34,973 nucleotides of DNA. Origin: JACVRW01 sp034664005. GTDB taxonomy: Bacteria; Actinomycetota; Thermoleophilia; Solirubrobacterales; Thermoleophilaceae. Made by a program: the position numbers and the translations under genes. Below are positions 15,011-26,897 of the stretch, in pieces (position 1 is the stretch's first letter; each line of letters opens with the position of its first letter). A model generated the notes under the pieces. It did no database searches and was not told the origin of the DNA. It saw only the letters and a list, made by a program, of their open reading frames with translations. The stretch is from the NCBI GenBank assembly GCA_034664005.1, contig JAXDIL010000155.1:1-34973 (forward strand), given 5' to 3'.

Positions 15011-15960
15011 TGCACCCGCACCTGCTGTCGGTCGATGACCTGTCGCGCGACGACATCGAGCGGATCCTGGGCCGCGCCGAGAGCTTCGCGGAGGTCTCCG
15101 GCCGCGAGATCAAGAAGGTGCCGACGCTGCGCGGGCGCACCGTGATCAACCTCTTCTACGAGGCCTCCACGCGCACGCAGTCGAGCTTCGAGCTCGCCGC
15201 CAAGCGGCTGAGCGCCGACCTGATCACGCTGAAGGCGGTCGGCTCGGCCGTCGATAAGGGCGAGTCGCTGAAGGACACAATCCAGACGCTGTCCGCATAC
15301 GACCCGGCGGCGATCATCATCCGCTCGCCGAATGCGGGCGCGGCGGGCCTCGTGGCGCGCTGGACCTCCGCGGCGGTGATCAACGCCGGCGACGGCAAGC
15401 ACGAGCACCCGACCCAGGCGCTGCTCGACCTGTACACGCTGAAGCGGCGGGTCGGCGCGCTGGAGGGGCTCAGGGTGTGGATCGTGGGCGATGTCCTCCA
15501 CAGCCGCGTGGCGCGCTCGAACATCCTCGCCTTCACGCGGATGGGCTGCGACGTCACCGTCTGTGGGCCGCCCACACTGATCCCGCGCGGGATCGAGGCG
15601 CTCGGCTGCGGGGTGCGCTACACGCTCGACGAGCTCGGCAGCGCCGACGTCGTCTACGCCCTGCGCATGCAGCGCGAGCGCATGAGCGGCTCGTTCGTCC
15701 CGTCGCTCCGCGAGTACGCCGCCCGCTACCAGATCGACGGGCGCCGGCTCGGGCCGACCCAGCTCCTCATGCACCCGGGCCCGGTCAACCGCGGGGTCGA
15801 GCTCGCCGCCGAGGTGATCGACTCGCCGCAGGCGCTGATCACCGAGCAGGTCGAGTCAGGCGTGGTTGTGAGGATGGCGGTGCTGTACGAGCTGCTCGCG
15901 GGTCGCGGCGCGCCCACCGCGGTGCACGCGGGCGCCGAGACGGAGCCACAGCCCGCATGA
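15010..15960 (+). CDS. pyrB: Aspartate carbamoyltransferase catalytic subunit
   Basis: A 316-residue enzyme joining carbamoyl phosphate and L-aspartate to carbamoyl-aspartate, the first committed pyrimidine step. It has the carbamoyl phosphate loop STRT at residues 53-56 (FYEASTRTQSSFE), KGESLKDT, HPTQALLD, and the C-terminal MHPGPVNRG aspartate-binding region. Start ATG at 15010 has GGAGGA (14995-15000) 9 bases upstream; GTG at 15007 is an alternative. No pyrI regulatory subunit is present, as expected for Gram-positive types. The stop overlaps pyrC (ATGA). Confidence 0.96.
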   Translation: MHPHLLSVDDLSRDDIERILGRAESFAEVSGREIKKVPTLRGRTVINLFYEASTRTQSSFELAAKRLSADLITLKAVGSAVDKGESLKDTIQTLSAYDPAAIIIRSPNAGAAGLVARWTSAAVINAGDGKHEHPTQALLDLYTLKRRVGALEGLRVWIVGDVLHSRVARSNILAFTRMGCDVTVCGPPTLIPRGIEALGCGVRYTLDELGSADVVYALRMQRERMSGSFVPSLREYAARYQIDGRRLGPTQLLMHPGPVNRGVELAAEVIDSPQALITEQVESGVVVRMAVLYELLAGRGAPTAVHAGAETEPQPA

Positions 15961-17336
15961 GCGCCGCACCTGCCCCAGAGAGCGGCATCGGGCCGCGCGG
16001 CGCCGTGCAGCTCGACTGCGCGGGCGCCCCGCCCGCGACGGTGCTGGTGCGCGGGGCGCGCCTGCTCGATCCGCGCTCCGGCCTGAACGGCGTCAGCGAC
16101 GTGCTCGTACGCGACGGACGCATCGCCGAGATCAGCCCGACGCTCGACGCTCCGGACGGCGCCGAGGTGGTCGAGGCGGAGGGGCTCTACGCGTTCCCCG
16201 CCTTCGTCGACCCGCACGTGCACCTGAGGACGCCCGGGCGCGAGGACGAGGAGGACATCGACTCGGGTACGCGCGCCGCCGCCGCCGGCGGCTTCTGCGC
16301 GATCCTCGCCCAGCCGAACACGGAGCCGGTCGTGGATTCCGCGCCCGTGCTCAGCTCGCTGCGCGAGCGCGCCCGCGCCGAGGCGCGCATCCCGACGGGC
16401 TTCATGGCCGCGATCACCGTCGGGCAGCAGGGCGAGCGCCTGACCGAGATGGCCGAGCTCGCCGATTGCGGCGCGGCCGGCTTCACGGACGACGGGCTGC
16501 CCGTGCGCTCGGCCGGTGTGATGAGGCAGGCGCTCCAGTATCAGCGGCTCTCGGGCCGCGTGCTCGCGCTACACGAGGAGGACCCGTCGCTCTCGGGGGA
16601 CGGCGTGATGCACGAGGGCGAGGTCTCGGCCCTCCTCGGCGTGGCGGGGATCCCGTCGATCTCGGAGTCGTCGATGGTCGCGCGCGACTGCGCGCTCGCG
16701 CTCTACGAGGACGGCCGCATCCACGTGCAGCACGTCTCGGCGCTTGAGACGGTGGCCGCCATCGAGAGCGCGAAGGCGGCGGGCTGCCAGGTGACCTGCG
16801 AGGCAACTCCGCACCACCTGCTGCTGACCGACGAGGCGGTGCGGACGCTCGACTCGAACATGAAGATGAACCCGCCGCTCCGCTCGGACGCGGACCGCCG
16901 CGTGCTGCTCGAAGCGCTCCGCTCGGGAGTGATCGACTGCGTCGCCACCGATCACGCCCCTCACGCGCGCGAGGAGAAGGAGCAGCCGTTCGAGCTCGCC
17001 CCGATGGGCGTGACCGGGCTCGAGACCGCCTTCGCCGCGCTCCACACCGGCCTGGTTCTGCCCGGCGTGTTCGACCTGTCGGTGCTCGTGGAGCGCATGA
17101 CAGCGGGCGGCGAGCCGTTCGGCCTGCCGGTACCGGTCATCCGGCCCGGCGCACCTGCAAACCTCTGCCTGGTGGACCTCGAGGCGGAATGGGACGTGGG
17201 TGAGGCGGGCTACGAGAGCCGCTCGTCCAACTGCGCCTTCGCGGGCAAGCGCCTGACGGGCAGGGTGCGCATGACCATCGCCGATGGATCGGTGGCCTAC
17301 CGCGAGCGGAGCTTCGCGCTCGGCGCCGTCGTATGA
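15957..17336 (+). CDS. pyrC: Dihydroorotase
   Basis: A 459-residue amidohydrolase that cyclises carbamoyl-aspartate to dihydroorotate. Metal and substrate residues are visible: DPHVHLRTPG, the Asp of FTDDG, the His of LHEEDP, QHVSA, and ATDHAPH. The N-terminus carries about 20 extra residues (SAAPAPESGIGPRG...) before the first beta strand. ATG at 15957 overlaps the pyrB stop; a longer open frame upstream runs through pyrB and is a shadow. The stop overlaps the carA start. Confidence 0.95.
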   Translation: MSAAPAPESGIGPRGAVQLDCAGAPPATVLVRGARLLDPRSGLNGVSDVLVRDGRIAEISPTLDAPDGAEVVEAEGLYAFPAFVDPHVHLRTPGREDEEDIDSGTRAAAAGGFCAILAQPNTEPVVDSAPVLSSLRERARAEARIPTGFMAAITVGQQGERLTEMAELADCGAAGFTDDGLPVRSAGVMRQALQYQRLSGRVLALHEEDPSLSGDGVMHEGEVSALLGVAGIPSISESSMVARDCALALYEDGRIHVQHVSALETVAAIESAKAAGCQVTCEATPHHLLLTDEAVRTLDSNMKMNPPLRSDADRRVLLEALRSGVIDCVATDHAPHAREEKEQPFELAPMGVTGLETAFAALHTGLVLPGVFDLSVLVERMTAGGEPFGLPVPVIRPGAPANLCLVDLEAEWDVGEAGYESRSSNCAFAGKRLTGRVRMTIADGSVAYRERSFALGAVV

Positions 17337-18440
17337 GCGCCGCGTACCTGCTGCTGGAGGACGGGAGCCGCTTCGACGGCGAGTCCGTGGCCACCGCCGC
17401 GACCGGGACCGGCGAGGTGGTCTTCAACACCGCGATGTCGGGCTACCAGGAGGCCGTCACCGACCCGAGCTACGCGGGGCAGATCATCGTGTTCACCTAC
17501 CCGCTGATCGGCAACTACGGCGTGTCGCAGGGGGCGATGGAGTCGGACCGCATCCACGCGCGCGCCGTGATCATGCGCGAGGGCGTGGACCGCGAGGACG
17601 CGGCTCACGCCGAGGGCGGCTGGCTCACCTGGCTGGCGGACTGCGGCGTCCCGGCGCTGTCCGGGGTTGACACGCGCGCGCTCGTCCGGCACATCCGCGA
17701 CAAGGGCGCGATGCGCGGCGGGGTGTTCGCGGCCGACGTGCCGGAGTCCGAGGCGCGCGAGCGCGTCATGGCCGAGCCGTCGATGACGGGTGCGGACTAC
17801 GCGCGCGAGGTGACCCCGGCCGAGCCGGTGATCCTCGAGGGCGACGGCCCGCGCGTGATCGCGATCGACACGGGCATCAAGGACTCCATCGTGCGCAACC
17901 TGCGCGAGCGAGGCGTCCACATCGAGCTCCACCCCTGCGACGTGACGGCCGACGAGCTGCTCGCGCGCAAGCCCGATGCGGTCTTCCTGGCGAACGGGCC
18001 CGGCGATCCGGCGGCGCTCGACTACATCGTCGAGAACGTGCGCGCCGTGGTCGGCAAGGTGCCCGTCTGGGGGATCTGCCTCGGCCACCAGCTGCTCTGC
18101 CGAGCCGTGGGGCTCGACACCTTCAAGCTCCCGTTCGGCCACCGCGGCGCCAACCATCCGGTGAAGGACCTCGAGACAGGCAAGATCGAGATCACCTCCC
18201 AGAACCACGGCTTCGCGGTGCTCGGACCGGGCGGGCAGCGGACGATCGACACCGACGAGCCGGTGCGCTGGGACACCGACTTCGGGGTGGCCGAGCTGCA
18301 GCAGCTGAATCTCTACGACCGCACGGTGGAGGGGCTCGTGCTGCGAGACGTCCCGGCGTCGACGGTCCAATATCACCCGGAAGCTGGGCCGGGGCCGCAC
18401 GACGCACTGCATCTGTTCGATCGGTTCCTGGAGCGACTCG

Positions 18441-18451
<11 letters not shown>
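17333..18451 (+). CDS. carA: Carbamoyl phosphate synthase small (glutaminase) subunit
   Basis: A 372-residue subunit that hydrolyses glutamine and passes ammonia to CarB. The class I amidotransferase triad is seen: the nucleophile Cys in WGICLGHQLL, and His-x-Glu in QYHPEAGPGPHD. The N-terminal CPSase small domain begins YLLLEDGSRFDG and includes FNTAMSGYQE. ATG at 17333 overlaps the pyrC stop (ATGA). The last 11 bases overlap the TTG start of carB, so stoichiometric co-translation is likely. Confidence 0.96.
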
Positions 18452-21571
<3,120 letters not shown>

Positions 21572-21575
<4 letters not shown>

Positions 21576-22375
21576 GCGAGCCGCGCACGCTGGCCCCGCC
21601 CGAGCGGCGCGTCGCGCAGGTCTCGGGTGTCGAGCGGCTCGGCGCGTACGACCTGATCACGGCCGTCGACCCCACGGGTCCGACCGAGCCCTGTCCCGGC
21701 CAGTTCTACATGCTCGCCGCGGACGACGCGTGGGGTGGGGGCGAGGACGAGCGCCCGTACCTGCCGCGCGCCTTCTCGTACGCGCGCGCGCGTGTGGAGC
21801 CCGACGGCGTGGCGCTCAGCTTCCTGCTCGAGGCGATCGGCCCCGGCACCGAGCGGCTGGCGCTGCTGGCCCCGGACGAGGGCCTCGCGCTGGTCGGTCC
21901 GCTCGGCGTGGGCTTCCGCCCGGCGGTGGACGGAACCCGCCCGCTGCTCGTGGGCGGCGGGATCGGCGTGGCGCCGCTCCTCTGCTGGCACGAGGAGCTA
22001 CCCGACGCGGCCGTCCTGCTCGGCTTCCGCGGCGCCTCCCACGCGCAGGCCGCCGCGCTGTTCGCGGGCGAGCCGCAGGTGGTCACGGACGACGGATCGG
22101 TCGGGCGCCAGGCGCTCGTGACGGAGCTGCTCGCGGCCGAGCTCGACGCGGACCCGGCCGTGACCGTCTACGCCTGCGGGCCGCCCGCGATGCTCGAGGC
22201 GGTGCGCGCGCTGTGCGCGGAGCGCGACGTGCCCGCCCAGCTCGCGATGGAGTCCGGCATGGCCTGCGGCTTCGGCGCCTGCTTCGGCTGCGTCGTGCCC
22301 ACCCGCGACGGCTACGTGCGGCTCTGCGTGGACGGCCCGGTGCTCGATTCCTCCGTCCTGGAGACCGCGGCGTGA
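21572..22375 (+). CDS. pyrK: Dihydroorotate dehydrogenase electron transfer subunit PyrK
   Basis: A 267-residue FAD and [2Fe-2S] protein passing electrons from the 1B-class PyrD to NAD+. The flavin-binding RAFSYARA, the NAD-site glycines LLVGGGIGVAPLL, and the C-terminal iron-sulfur cysteines in MACGFGACFGC plus a fourth in RLCVDGP are all visible. The start is TTG at 21572, overlapping the carB stop (TTGA); the stop overlaps the pyrD GTG. Its presence next to pyrD fixes the PyrD class. Confidence 0.94.
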
Positions 22376-23268
22376 TCGAGCTCTGCGGAGTCTCGCTGCG
22401 CGGGCCGGTGCTGAACGGGTCCGGCACCTTCGACGCGATCGCGGCCAGGCGCGCGTTCGGCGATGCCCTGCTCGAGCGCTTCCCGTTCGACGCGTTCGTG
22501 TCGAAGACGATTACGGTCGAGCCGCGTCAGGGCAACCCGCCGCCGCGGCTCTGGGAGACGGCGGGCGGCCTGATCAACTCGATCGGGCTGCCGAACAAGG
22601 GCCTCCGTGGCTTCATCGACTCGGACCTTCCTCAGCTCGCCGAGCTGCCCGTGCCGCTGATCGTCTCGGTGATGGGCTTCAGCGGCGACGAGCTGGCGGC
22701 GCTCGTGGCAGCGGTCGGAGAGCGGGACGAGGTCTCGATGCTGGAGCTCAACGTGTCCTGCCCCAACGTCGAGACCGGCCTCGTGATGGGCGCCGAGCCG
22801 GCCGAGACCGCGCGTGTCGTCGAGCAGGTGCGCCCGCTGAGCGCCAAGCCGCTGATCGTGAAGCTCACTCCGAACGCCACCGAGCCCGCGGCGGTGGCCG
22901 TGGCAGCCCAGGACGCGGGCGCGGACGCCGTCTCGCTCGTGAACACGGTGAAGGGCATGGCGATTCACCCCGAGACCGGCGAGCCCTGGCTGGGCGGCCG
23001 GACCGGGGGAGTGTCGGGTGCGGCCATCAGAGCCGTGGCTCTCGAGCAGGTCGCGGCCGTCGCGGCGAGGGTCGAGATAGCCGTTATCGGCATGGGCGGC
23101 ATCGCGAGCGGCCGTCACGCGGCCGATTTCATCGCCGCGGGCGCTTCGGCGGTCGCAATTGGCACCGAGAGCTTCCGCGACCCCGCCGCCGGCCTTCGGG
23201 TGGCCACCGAGCTCGCCGAACTGTCCCTTACGCGCGCGCCTCGATCCCCAGCCTCGACAACCGTCTGA
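22372..23268 (+). CDS. pyrD: Dihydroorotate dehydrogenase, class 1B catalytic subunit
   Basis: A 298-residue FMN enzyme oxidising dihydroorotate to orotate. The catalytic Cys is in LNVSCPNVETG; LNGSGTFD, SIGLPNKG, the FMN-binding VIGMGGIASG, and GASAVAIGTE are typical of PyrD 1B. The start GTG at 22372 overlaps the pyrK stop. Longer frames upstream are pyrK shadows. This is the last operon gene; a 227-base gap follows, and neither pyrF nor pyrE is found in the window. Confidence 0.95.
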   Translation: MIELCGVSLRGPVLNGSGTFDAIAARRAFGDALLERFPFDAFVSKTITVEPRQGNPPPRLWETAGGLINSIGLPNKGLRGFIDSDLPQLAELPVPLIVSVMGFSGDELAALVAAVGERDEVSMLELNVSCPNVETGLVMGAEPAETARVVEQVRPLSAKPLIVKLTPNATEPAAVAVAAQDAGADAVSLVNTVKGMAIHPETGEPWLGGRTGGVSGAAIRAVALEQVAAVAARVEIAVIGMGGIASGRHAADFIAAGASAVAIGTESFRDPAAGLRVATELAELSLTRAPRSPASTTV

Positions 23269-23495
23269 GCCCGTTTGGGGGACAGAGGCGGGTCGTTTCT
23301 CCGCAAGTAGCGGGAACTTTCGGCACCATAGCGAGGACGACACCAATTTGCTCAATTAAAACCCCTGCAAACCCGCCGAAAAACGCTCAAGGACCCCCAA
23401 CTAGCCTCAAGCTGAGGTCGAGGTCTAGCTGAATTCGCGTATTTTTTGCGGGTTCCCCCTCGACGCCAGCCGACCAGCGTGTACTATCGCCGCCC
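23269..23495 (+). other. Intergenic region between pyrD and mihF
   Basis: The largest gap in the window. It is relatively AT-rich in parts (CAATTTGCTCAATTAAAAC at 23343-23361; a run of six T at 23442-23447). A short hairpin CCTCA-AGC-TGAGG lies at 23406-23418, but the T-run is over 20 bases away, so it is not a convincing terminator. It probably holds the end of the pyr transcript and the mihF promoter. Confidence 0.5.
23482..23487 (+). promoter_or_regulatory. -10 element of mihF
   Basis: TACTAT, 8 bases before the mihF ATG, is a good match to TANNNT. Initiation 6-8 bases later would fall at or next to the ATG, implying a leaderless or nearly leaderless message. No strong -35 is seen. Confidence 0.5.
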
Positions 23496-23846
23496 ATGCC
23501 GGCCGCCCCCCAATCGCCCGCCAAGAGCCAGTCGGCGGGCCTCGCTCCGGAGCGTTCCCTCACCCAGCGCATGGACGCTCTCCAGCGCGCCAACGAGATC
23601 CGAACGCGGCGCGCAAAGCTGAAGCGGGACCTCAAGGGGGGGCGCGCTCAGATCCACGGATTGCTGCTCGATCCGCCCGAATACGTGCTCACCGCGAAGG
23701 TCTTCGATCTGCTCCTCGCGGTGCCGAAATACGGGCGAGTGAAGGTGAATCGGATCCTCACGCACTGCCGGATCTCGCCGAGCAAGACCATCGGCGGGCT
23801 GTCCGAGCGGCAGCGCAACGAGCTCGTCTCGTACCTGCGGCGATAG
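23496..23846 (+). CDS. mihF: Actinobacterial integration host factor
   Basis: A 116-residue nucleoid-associated protein that binds and bends DNA; it is not related to E. coli IHF. The conserved core is VPKYGRVKVNRILTHCRISP (helix-two-turn-helix) followed by SKTIGGLSERQRNEL. An N-terminal basic, helical extension (TRRAKLKRDLKGG) precedes it. This gene sits before gmk in most actinobacteria, as here. The ATG at 23496 is preceded by TACTAT rather than a Shine-Dalgarno sequence. Confidence 0.95.
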   Translation: MPAAPQSPAKSQSAGLAPERSLTQRMDALQRANEIRTRRAKLKRDLKGGRAQIHGLLLDPPEYVLTAKVFDLLLAVPKYGRVKVNRILTHCRISPSKTIGGLSERQRNELVSYLRR

Positions 23847-24391
23847 CCCCGATCCTCGTCATCACAGGCCCCTCGGGCGTCGGCAAGGGGACGCTCATAA
23901 AACGGCTCCTGGAGCGGGTTTCCGGGCTTCAGCTGGCCGTCTCGGCGACCACTCGCGACCCGCGTCCGGGCGAGGTGAACGGGGTCGACTATCACTTCCT
24001 CAGCCAGGACGATTTCGACCGTCGCGTCGCCGCCGGCGAGTTCGTGGAGCACGCCGTCTACGCGGGCAACAGCTACGGCACGCTCCGCAGCGAGCTCGAG
24101 CGCCCGGCACGCGGGATCGTGCTCGAGATCGACGTTCAGGGAGCGCGCCAGCTGCGTGAGACGCTGCCGGAGGCCACGCGCATCTTCGTCGAGCCGCCGT
24201 CGTTCGATGCGCTCGTCGAGCGGCTCACCGAGCGCGGCTCCGATTCGCCGGAGCAGATCGAGCGACGGCTTGCCGCGGCGCGCGAGGAGCTGGCGGCGCG
24301 CGACGAGTTCCAGCACCACATCGTGAACGACGATCTGGAACGTGCGGTGGAGGAGCTCAGCGAGCTGGCCGCTAGGATGTGTCCCCCTTGA
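23843..24391 (+). CDS. gmk: Guanylate kinase (no canonical start codon)
   Basis: Phosphorylates GMP/dGMP to GDP with ATP. The P-loop GPSGVGKG lies about 10 residues in; SATTRDPRPGEVNGVDYHFL is the GMP-binding region, and the lid follows (VERLTERGSDS). From 23843 the protein is 182 residues, normal for the family. In this frame there is no ATG, GTG or TTG between about 23762 and the P-loop. The only in-frame ATG downstream (23975) would delete the P-loop. The best candidates are ATA at 23843, overlapping the mihF stop (ATAG), or ATC at 23852. Coupling to mihF by reinitiation or frameshifting is possible. The gene identity is certain; the start is not. Confidence 0.9.
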   Translation: MAPILVITGPSGVGKGTLIKRLLERVSGLQLAVSATTRDPRPGEVNGVDYHFLSQDDFDRRVAAGEFVEHAVYAGNSYGTLRSELERPARGIVLEIDVQGARQLRETLPEATRIFVEPPSFDALVERLTERGSDSPEQIERRLAAAREELAARDEFQHHIVNDDLERAVEELSELAARMCPP

Positions 24392-24615
24392 TTAAGCCAC
24401 GTCTAGACAAGCTGCTCGAGCGAGTCGACTCCCACTACGCGGTGGTCCTCGTGTCCGCCAAGCGAGCGCGGCAGATCAACTCGTACTACCACAACCTCGG
24501 CGAGGGAACCTTCGACGAGTACCCGCCTCCGATGGTGGAGACCGGCTCGAAGAACTACCTGAAGATCGCCCTCGAGGAGATCGCCGCCGGGAAGATCAAG
24601 TACCGCTACCGCTAG
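24388..24615 (+). CDS. rpoZ: RNA polymerase omega subunit
   Basis: A 75-residue omega subunit that supports assembly of the beta' subunit. It has IKPRLDKLLERVDSHYAVVL and the hallmark AKRARQINSYY; the C-terminus ends in KIKYRYR. TTG at 24388 is preferred: AGGA at 24374-24377 lies about 10 bases upstream, and TTG overlaps the gmk stop. The GTG at 24379 is too close to that Shine-Dalgarno sequence. Confidence 0.93.
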   Translation: MIKPRLDKLLERVDSHYAVVLVSAKRARQINSYYHNLGEGTFDEYPPPMVETGSKNYLKIALEEIAAGKIKYRYR

Positions 24616-24624
24616 GAGGCGTAC

Positions 24625-25944
24625 TTGGCTCGGATCCTGCTCGGTGTAAGCGGCGGGATCGCCGCATACAAGGCAGTTGAGCTGGTCCGGCTCGCGACCG
24701 CCGCGGGCCACTCGGTCCGCGTGATCCAGACCCCCGCGAGCCTGAACTTCGTCGGGCGCGCGACCTTCGAGGGAGTCACCGGCGCGCCGGTGCTCGTCGA
24801 GGAGTTCGAGCCCGACCCGGCGCGCGGGGCGTTCCCGGGCGACGAGGCATCCGACCACAGCCCGATCTCGCACCTCGAGCTGGTGGGCCGGGCGGACGTG
24901 GTGGTGGTTGCGCCCGCCTCCGCGAACACGCTGGCGAAGCTGGCAGCCGGGCTGGCGGACAACCTGCTCACCACCGCCGCGCTCGCCAACACCGCGCCGC
25001 TCGTGCTCGCGCCGGCGATGAACAGCCGCATGTACGAGCACCCGGCGACCACGGCGAACCTCGAGCTGCTGCGCTCGCGCGGCGCGCGTGTGGTGGATCC
25101 CGGCAGCGGCCGGCTGGCGTCGCGGGGCGAGTGGGGAGTGGGCCGGCTCGCGGAGCCGCCCGAGATCCTGGCGGCGATCGAAGCCGCCCTCGCCGGGAGC
25201 GACACCGCCGGCGCGGGGAGCGACACCACGGGCGCGGCCCGCGGCTACGCCCCGCGCTCGCTCGACGGGCTGCGCGTGCTCGTCACAGCCGGCGGCACGC
25301 GCGAGCCGATCGACTCCGTGCGCTTCATCGGCAACCGCTCGTCGGGCCGCATGGGACTTGCGCTCGCCGAGGAGGCCGCGCTGCGCGGGGCGGACGTGAC
25401 GCTCGTGGCGGCCAACGTGACGCTTCCGCGCCCTGCGGGAGTCCACGAGGTGACGGTCGAGACCACGGCCGAGCTGGAGGCCGCCGTGCGCGAGCGCTTC
25501 CCGGACGCGGACGTGCTGATCATGGCCGCGGCGCCCGCCGACTTCCGCCCGTCGGCGCCCGCCGGTGACAAGATCGCCCGCGAGGGGCGCGACTCGCTGA
25601 CGCTCGAGCTGTCGCCGACAGCGGACATCGTGGCGGGCGTGGCCGCCGGACGCCGCGCCGACCAGACCGTGGTGGGCTTCGCCGCCGAGCACGGCGACGG
25701 GGCGGTCGAGCGCGGCCGGGCGAAGCTCGCTCGCAAGGGGCTCGACGCAGTGGTCGTGAACGACATCTCGCGGGCCGACATCGGCTTCGACAGCCCCGAG
25801 AACGAGGTGACGATCGTGCTGGCCGACGGTGAGCGGGAGGTCGGCCGGCGCCCCAAACGGGAGGTCGCCGCGGCGGTCCTGGACGAGGTCGAGCGGCTCA
25901 GAATGCCCGGTGCGGCGCCGACTACCGTAGAACGAGAGACATGA
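24625..25944 (+). CDS. coaBC: Bifunctional phosphopantothenoylcysteine decarboxylase/synthetase
   Basis: A 439-residue fusion for two steps of coenzyme A synthesis. The N-terminal FMN decarboxylase (CoaC, about 1-190) has GVSGGIAAYK, the catalytic His83 (SHLEL) and PAMN at 130-133. The region that holds an active-site Cys in E. coli (ACGE type) reads RLASRGEWG here, without Cys, similar to other actinobacterial CoaBC as I recall them. The C-terminal CoaB synthetase has TAGGTREPID and NRSSGRMG. The linker carries a 7-residue tandem repeat (191-204). The start is TTG at 24625, after GGAGGCG. The stop overlaps the TPR gene. Confidence 0.95.
   Translation: MARILLGVSGGIAAYKAVELVRLATAAGHSVRVIQTPASLNFVGRATFEGVTGAPVLVEEFEPDPARGAFPGDEASDHSPISHLELVGRADVVVVAPASANTLAKLAAGLADNLLTTAALANTAPLVLAPAMNSRMYEHPATTANLELLRSRGARVVDPGSGRLASRGEWGVGRLAEPPEILAAIEAALAGSDTAGAGSDTTGAARGYAPRSLDGLRVLVTAGGTREPIDSVRFIGNRSSGRMGLALAEEAALRGADVTLVAANVTLPRPAGVHEVTVETTAELEAAVRERFPDADVLIMAAAPADFRPSAPAGDKIAREGRDSLTLELSPTADIVAGVAAGRRADQTVVGFAAEHGDGAVERGRAKLARKGLDAVVVNDISRADIGFDSPENEVTIVLADGEREVGRRPKREVAAAVLDEVERLRMPGAAPTTVERET
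25195..25236 (+). repeat. 21-base tandem duplication in the coaBC linker
   Basis: Two adjacent 21-base units (25195-25215 and 25216-25236) differ at 2 positions and encode GSDTAGA and GSDTTGA. It keeps the frame and lies between the two enzyme domains, so it probably only lengthens the linker. Confidence 0.85.
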
Positions 25945-26303
25945 GTGGCGAGAACGCGTACGAACTCTTCAAGAAGGGCAGCGAGCTCCTAGAGCAGGGC
26001 GACTTCATGGCGGCCTCGGTGCCGCTCGAGCGCGCGCGTTCGCTGGAGCCCGACAAGGGCTCGATCCGCGAGGCGCTCGGGCGTGCCTACTTCCGCTCCG
26101 CGCGCTTCGAAGCGGCCGCCGAGGAGTTCGCCGCGCTGGTCGAGCGCTACCCCGTGAACGACTACGGGCACTTCTGTCTCGGCCGCTCACTCGAGAAGAC
26201 CGGCCGCCGCGCCGAGGCCCGCCGCCACGCAGCGCTCGCGGCGAACATGCGGCCCGACCGGAAGGACTACCAGGCCTTCGCGGACCGGCTGCAGACGGCG
26301 TAG
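25941..26303 (+). CDS. Tetratricopeptide repeat protein
   Basis: A 120-residue protein of about three TPR units: residues 5-35 (AYELFKKGSELLEQGDF), 37-69 (GSIREALGRAYFRSARFEAA) and 72-104 (DYGHFCLGRSLEKTGRRAEA). It has no signal peptide and is likely a cytoplasmic protein-protein adaptor. ATG at 25941 overlaps the coaBC stop (ATGA), so it belongs to the mihF-gmk-rpoZ-coaBC operon. Its partner is unknown. Confidence 0.88.
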   Translation: MSGENAYELFKKGSELLEQGDFMAASVPLERARSLEPDKGSIREALGRAYFRSARFEAAAEEFAALVERYPVNDYGHFCLGRSLEKTGRRAEARRHAALAANMRPDRKDYQAFADRLQTA

Positions 26304-26305
26304 CC

Positions 26306-26767
26306 TCACCGCTCCAGCACGAGCAGGAACTCCGTCTCCCTGGGTCCTGGACTGACCGTCGCGATCCCGCTCACGCTCGCGTAGTCGCCGGTGCCGCCCG
26401 TTATGGCCAGGTCGTCCGCCCCTCTCGTGCCGACGGCGCCGAGGGCCATGACGCTGCCGCGGCGGAGCTTGAAGGTGACCGAGCCCTGCGCGGTCGTGCG
26501 GCTCGTCTGGACGAACACGGCCTCGGCGCGTCCGGCACGGGCCCCCGAGGTCGTGCGCACGGGGCCGCTGATGGTGAACATGTCCCCGGGGCTCTCACGC
26601 CTGCGCGGCGGCGCGTCCACGAACTTGCTGCGCGTCTCCTTGCCGCGCTGGACCAGCTCGAGCGTCTCCGGCGTGGTCTGCGCGCCGCCGCTCGCGGCCA
26701 CCGCGCCGGTCGCGGCGAGCGCTGTTGCGGACGCCGCGACGATCTTCATGTGCTTGGAGGTGATCAT
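26306..26767 (-). CDS. Secreted protein, possible allene oxide cyclase-like barrel
   Basis: A 153-residue protein with a signal peptide (basic MITSKHMK, then a hydrophobic alanine-rich core ending AASGGAQ). The mature part has alternating strands. Motifs GSVTFKLRRGSVMALGAV and ITGGTGDYASVSGIATV resemble the dirigent/allene-oxide-cyclase barrel family, in which ITGGTGxY is common. That link is by eye only. ATG at 26767 is used; ATG at 26749 (seventh residue) is also possible. It converges on the TPR gene with a 2-base gap. Confidence 0.75.
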   Translation of the reverse strand: MITSKHMKIVAASATALAATGAVAASGGAQTTPETLELVQRGKETRSKFVDAPPRRRESPGDMFTISGPVRTTSGARAGRAEAVFVQTSRTTAQGSVTFKLRRGSVMALGAVGTRGADDLAITGGTGDYASVSGIATVSPGPRETEFLLVLER

Positions 26768-26885
26768 GGGCCCACTCTGCGGCCGCGGCGCGGCGGTGCG
26801 CGTCGGCCCCAGGGAGGGATCGAATCGGCCGAAGGTCGGATCGCGATTGCGACGTTCGTCGGACGCGCGAAGGACAGACCGGGGC

Positions 26886-26891
26886 TAGTGT
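26886..26891 (+). promoter_or_regulatory. -10-like element of the sensor kinase gene
   Basis: TAGTGT, 6 bases before ATG at 26898, would start the RNA on the start codon (leaderless). No clear -35 hexamer is visible upstream. Confidence 0.4.
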
Positions 26892-26897
26892 CGCTCG

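Noticed and set aside
23406..23447. Terminator after pyrD
   Set aside because: The hairpin is only five pairs and the T-run is more than 20 bases away.
26818..26870. Possible operator in the TCG-rich stretch before the sensor kinase
   Set aside because: The short palindromes (TCGGCCGA and similar) are expected by chance at this base composition.
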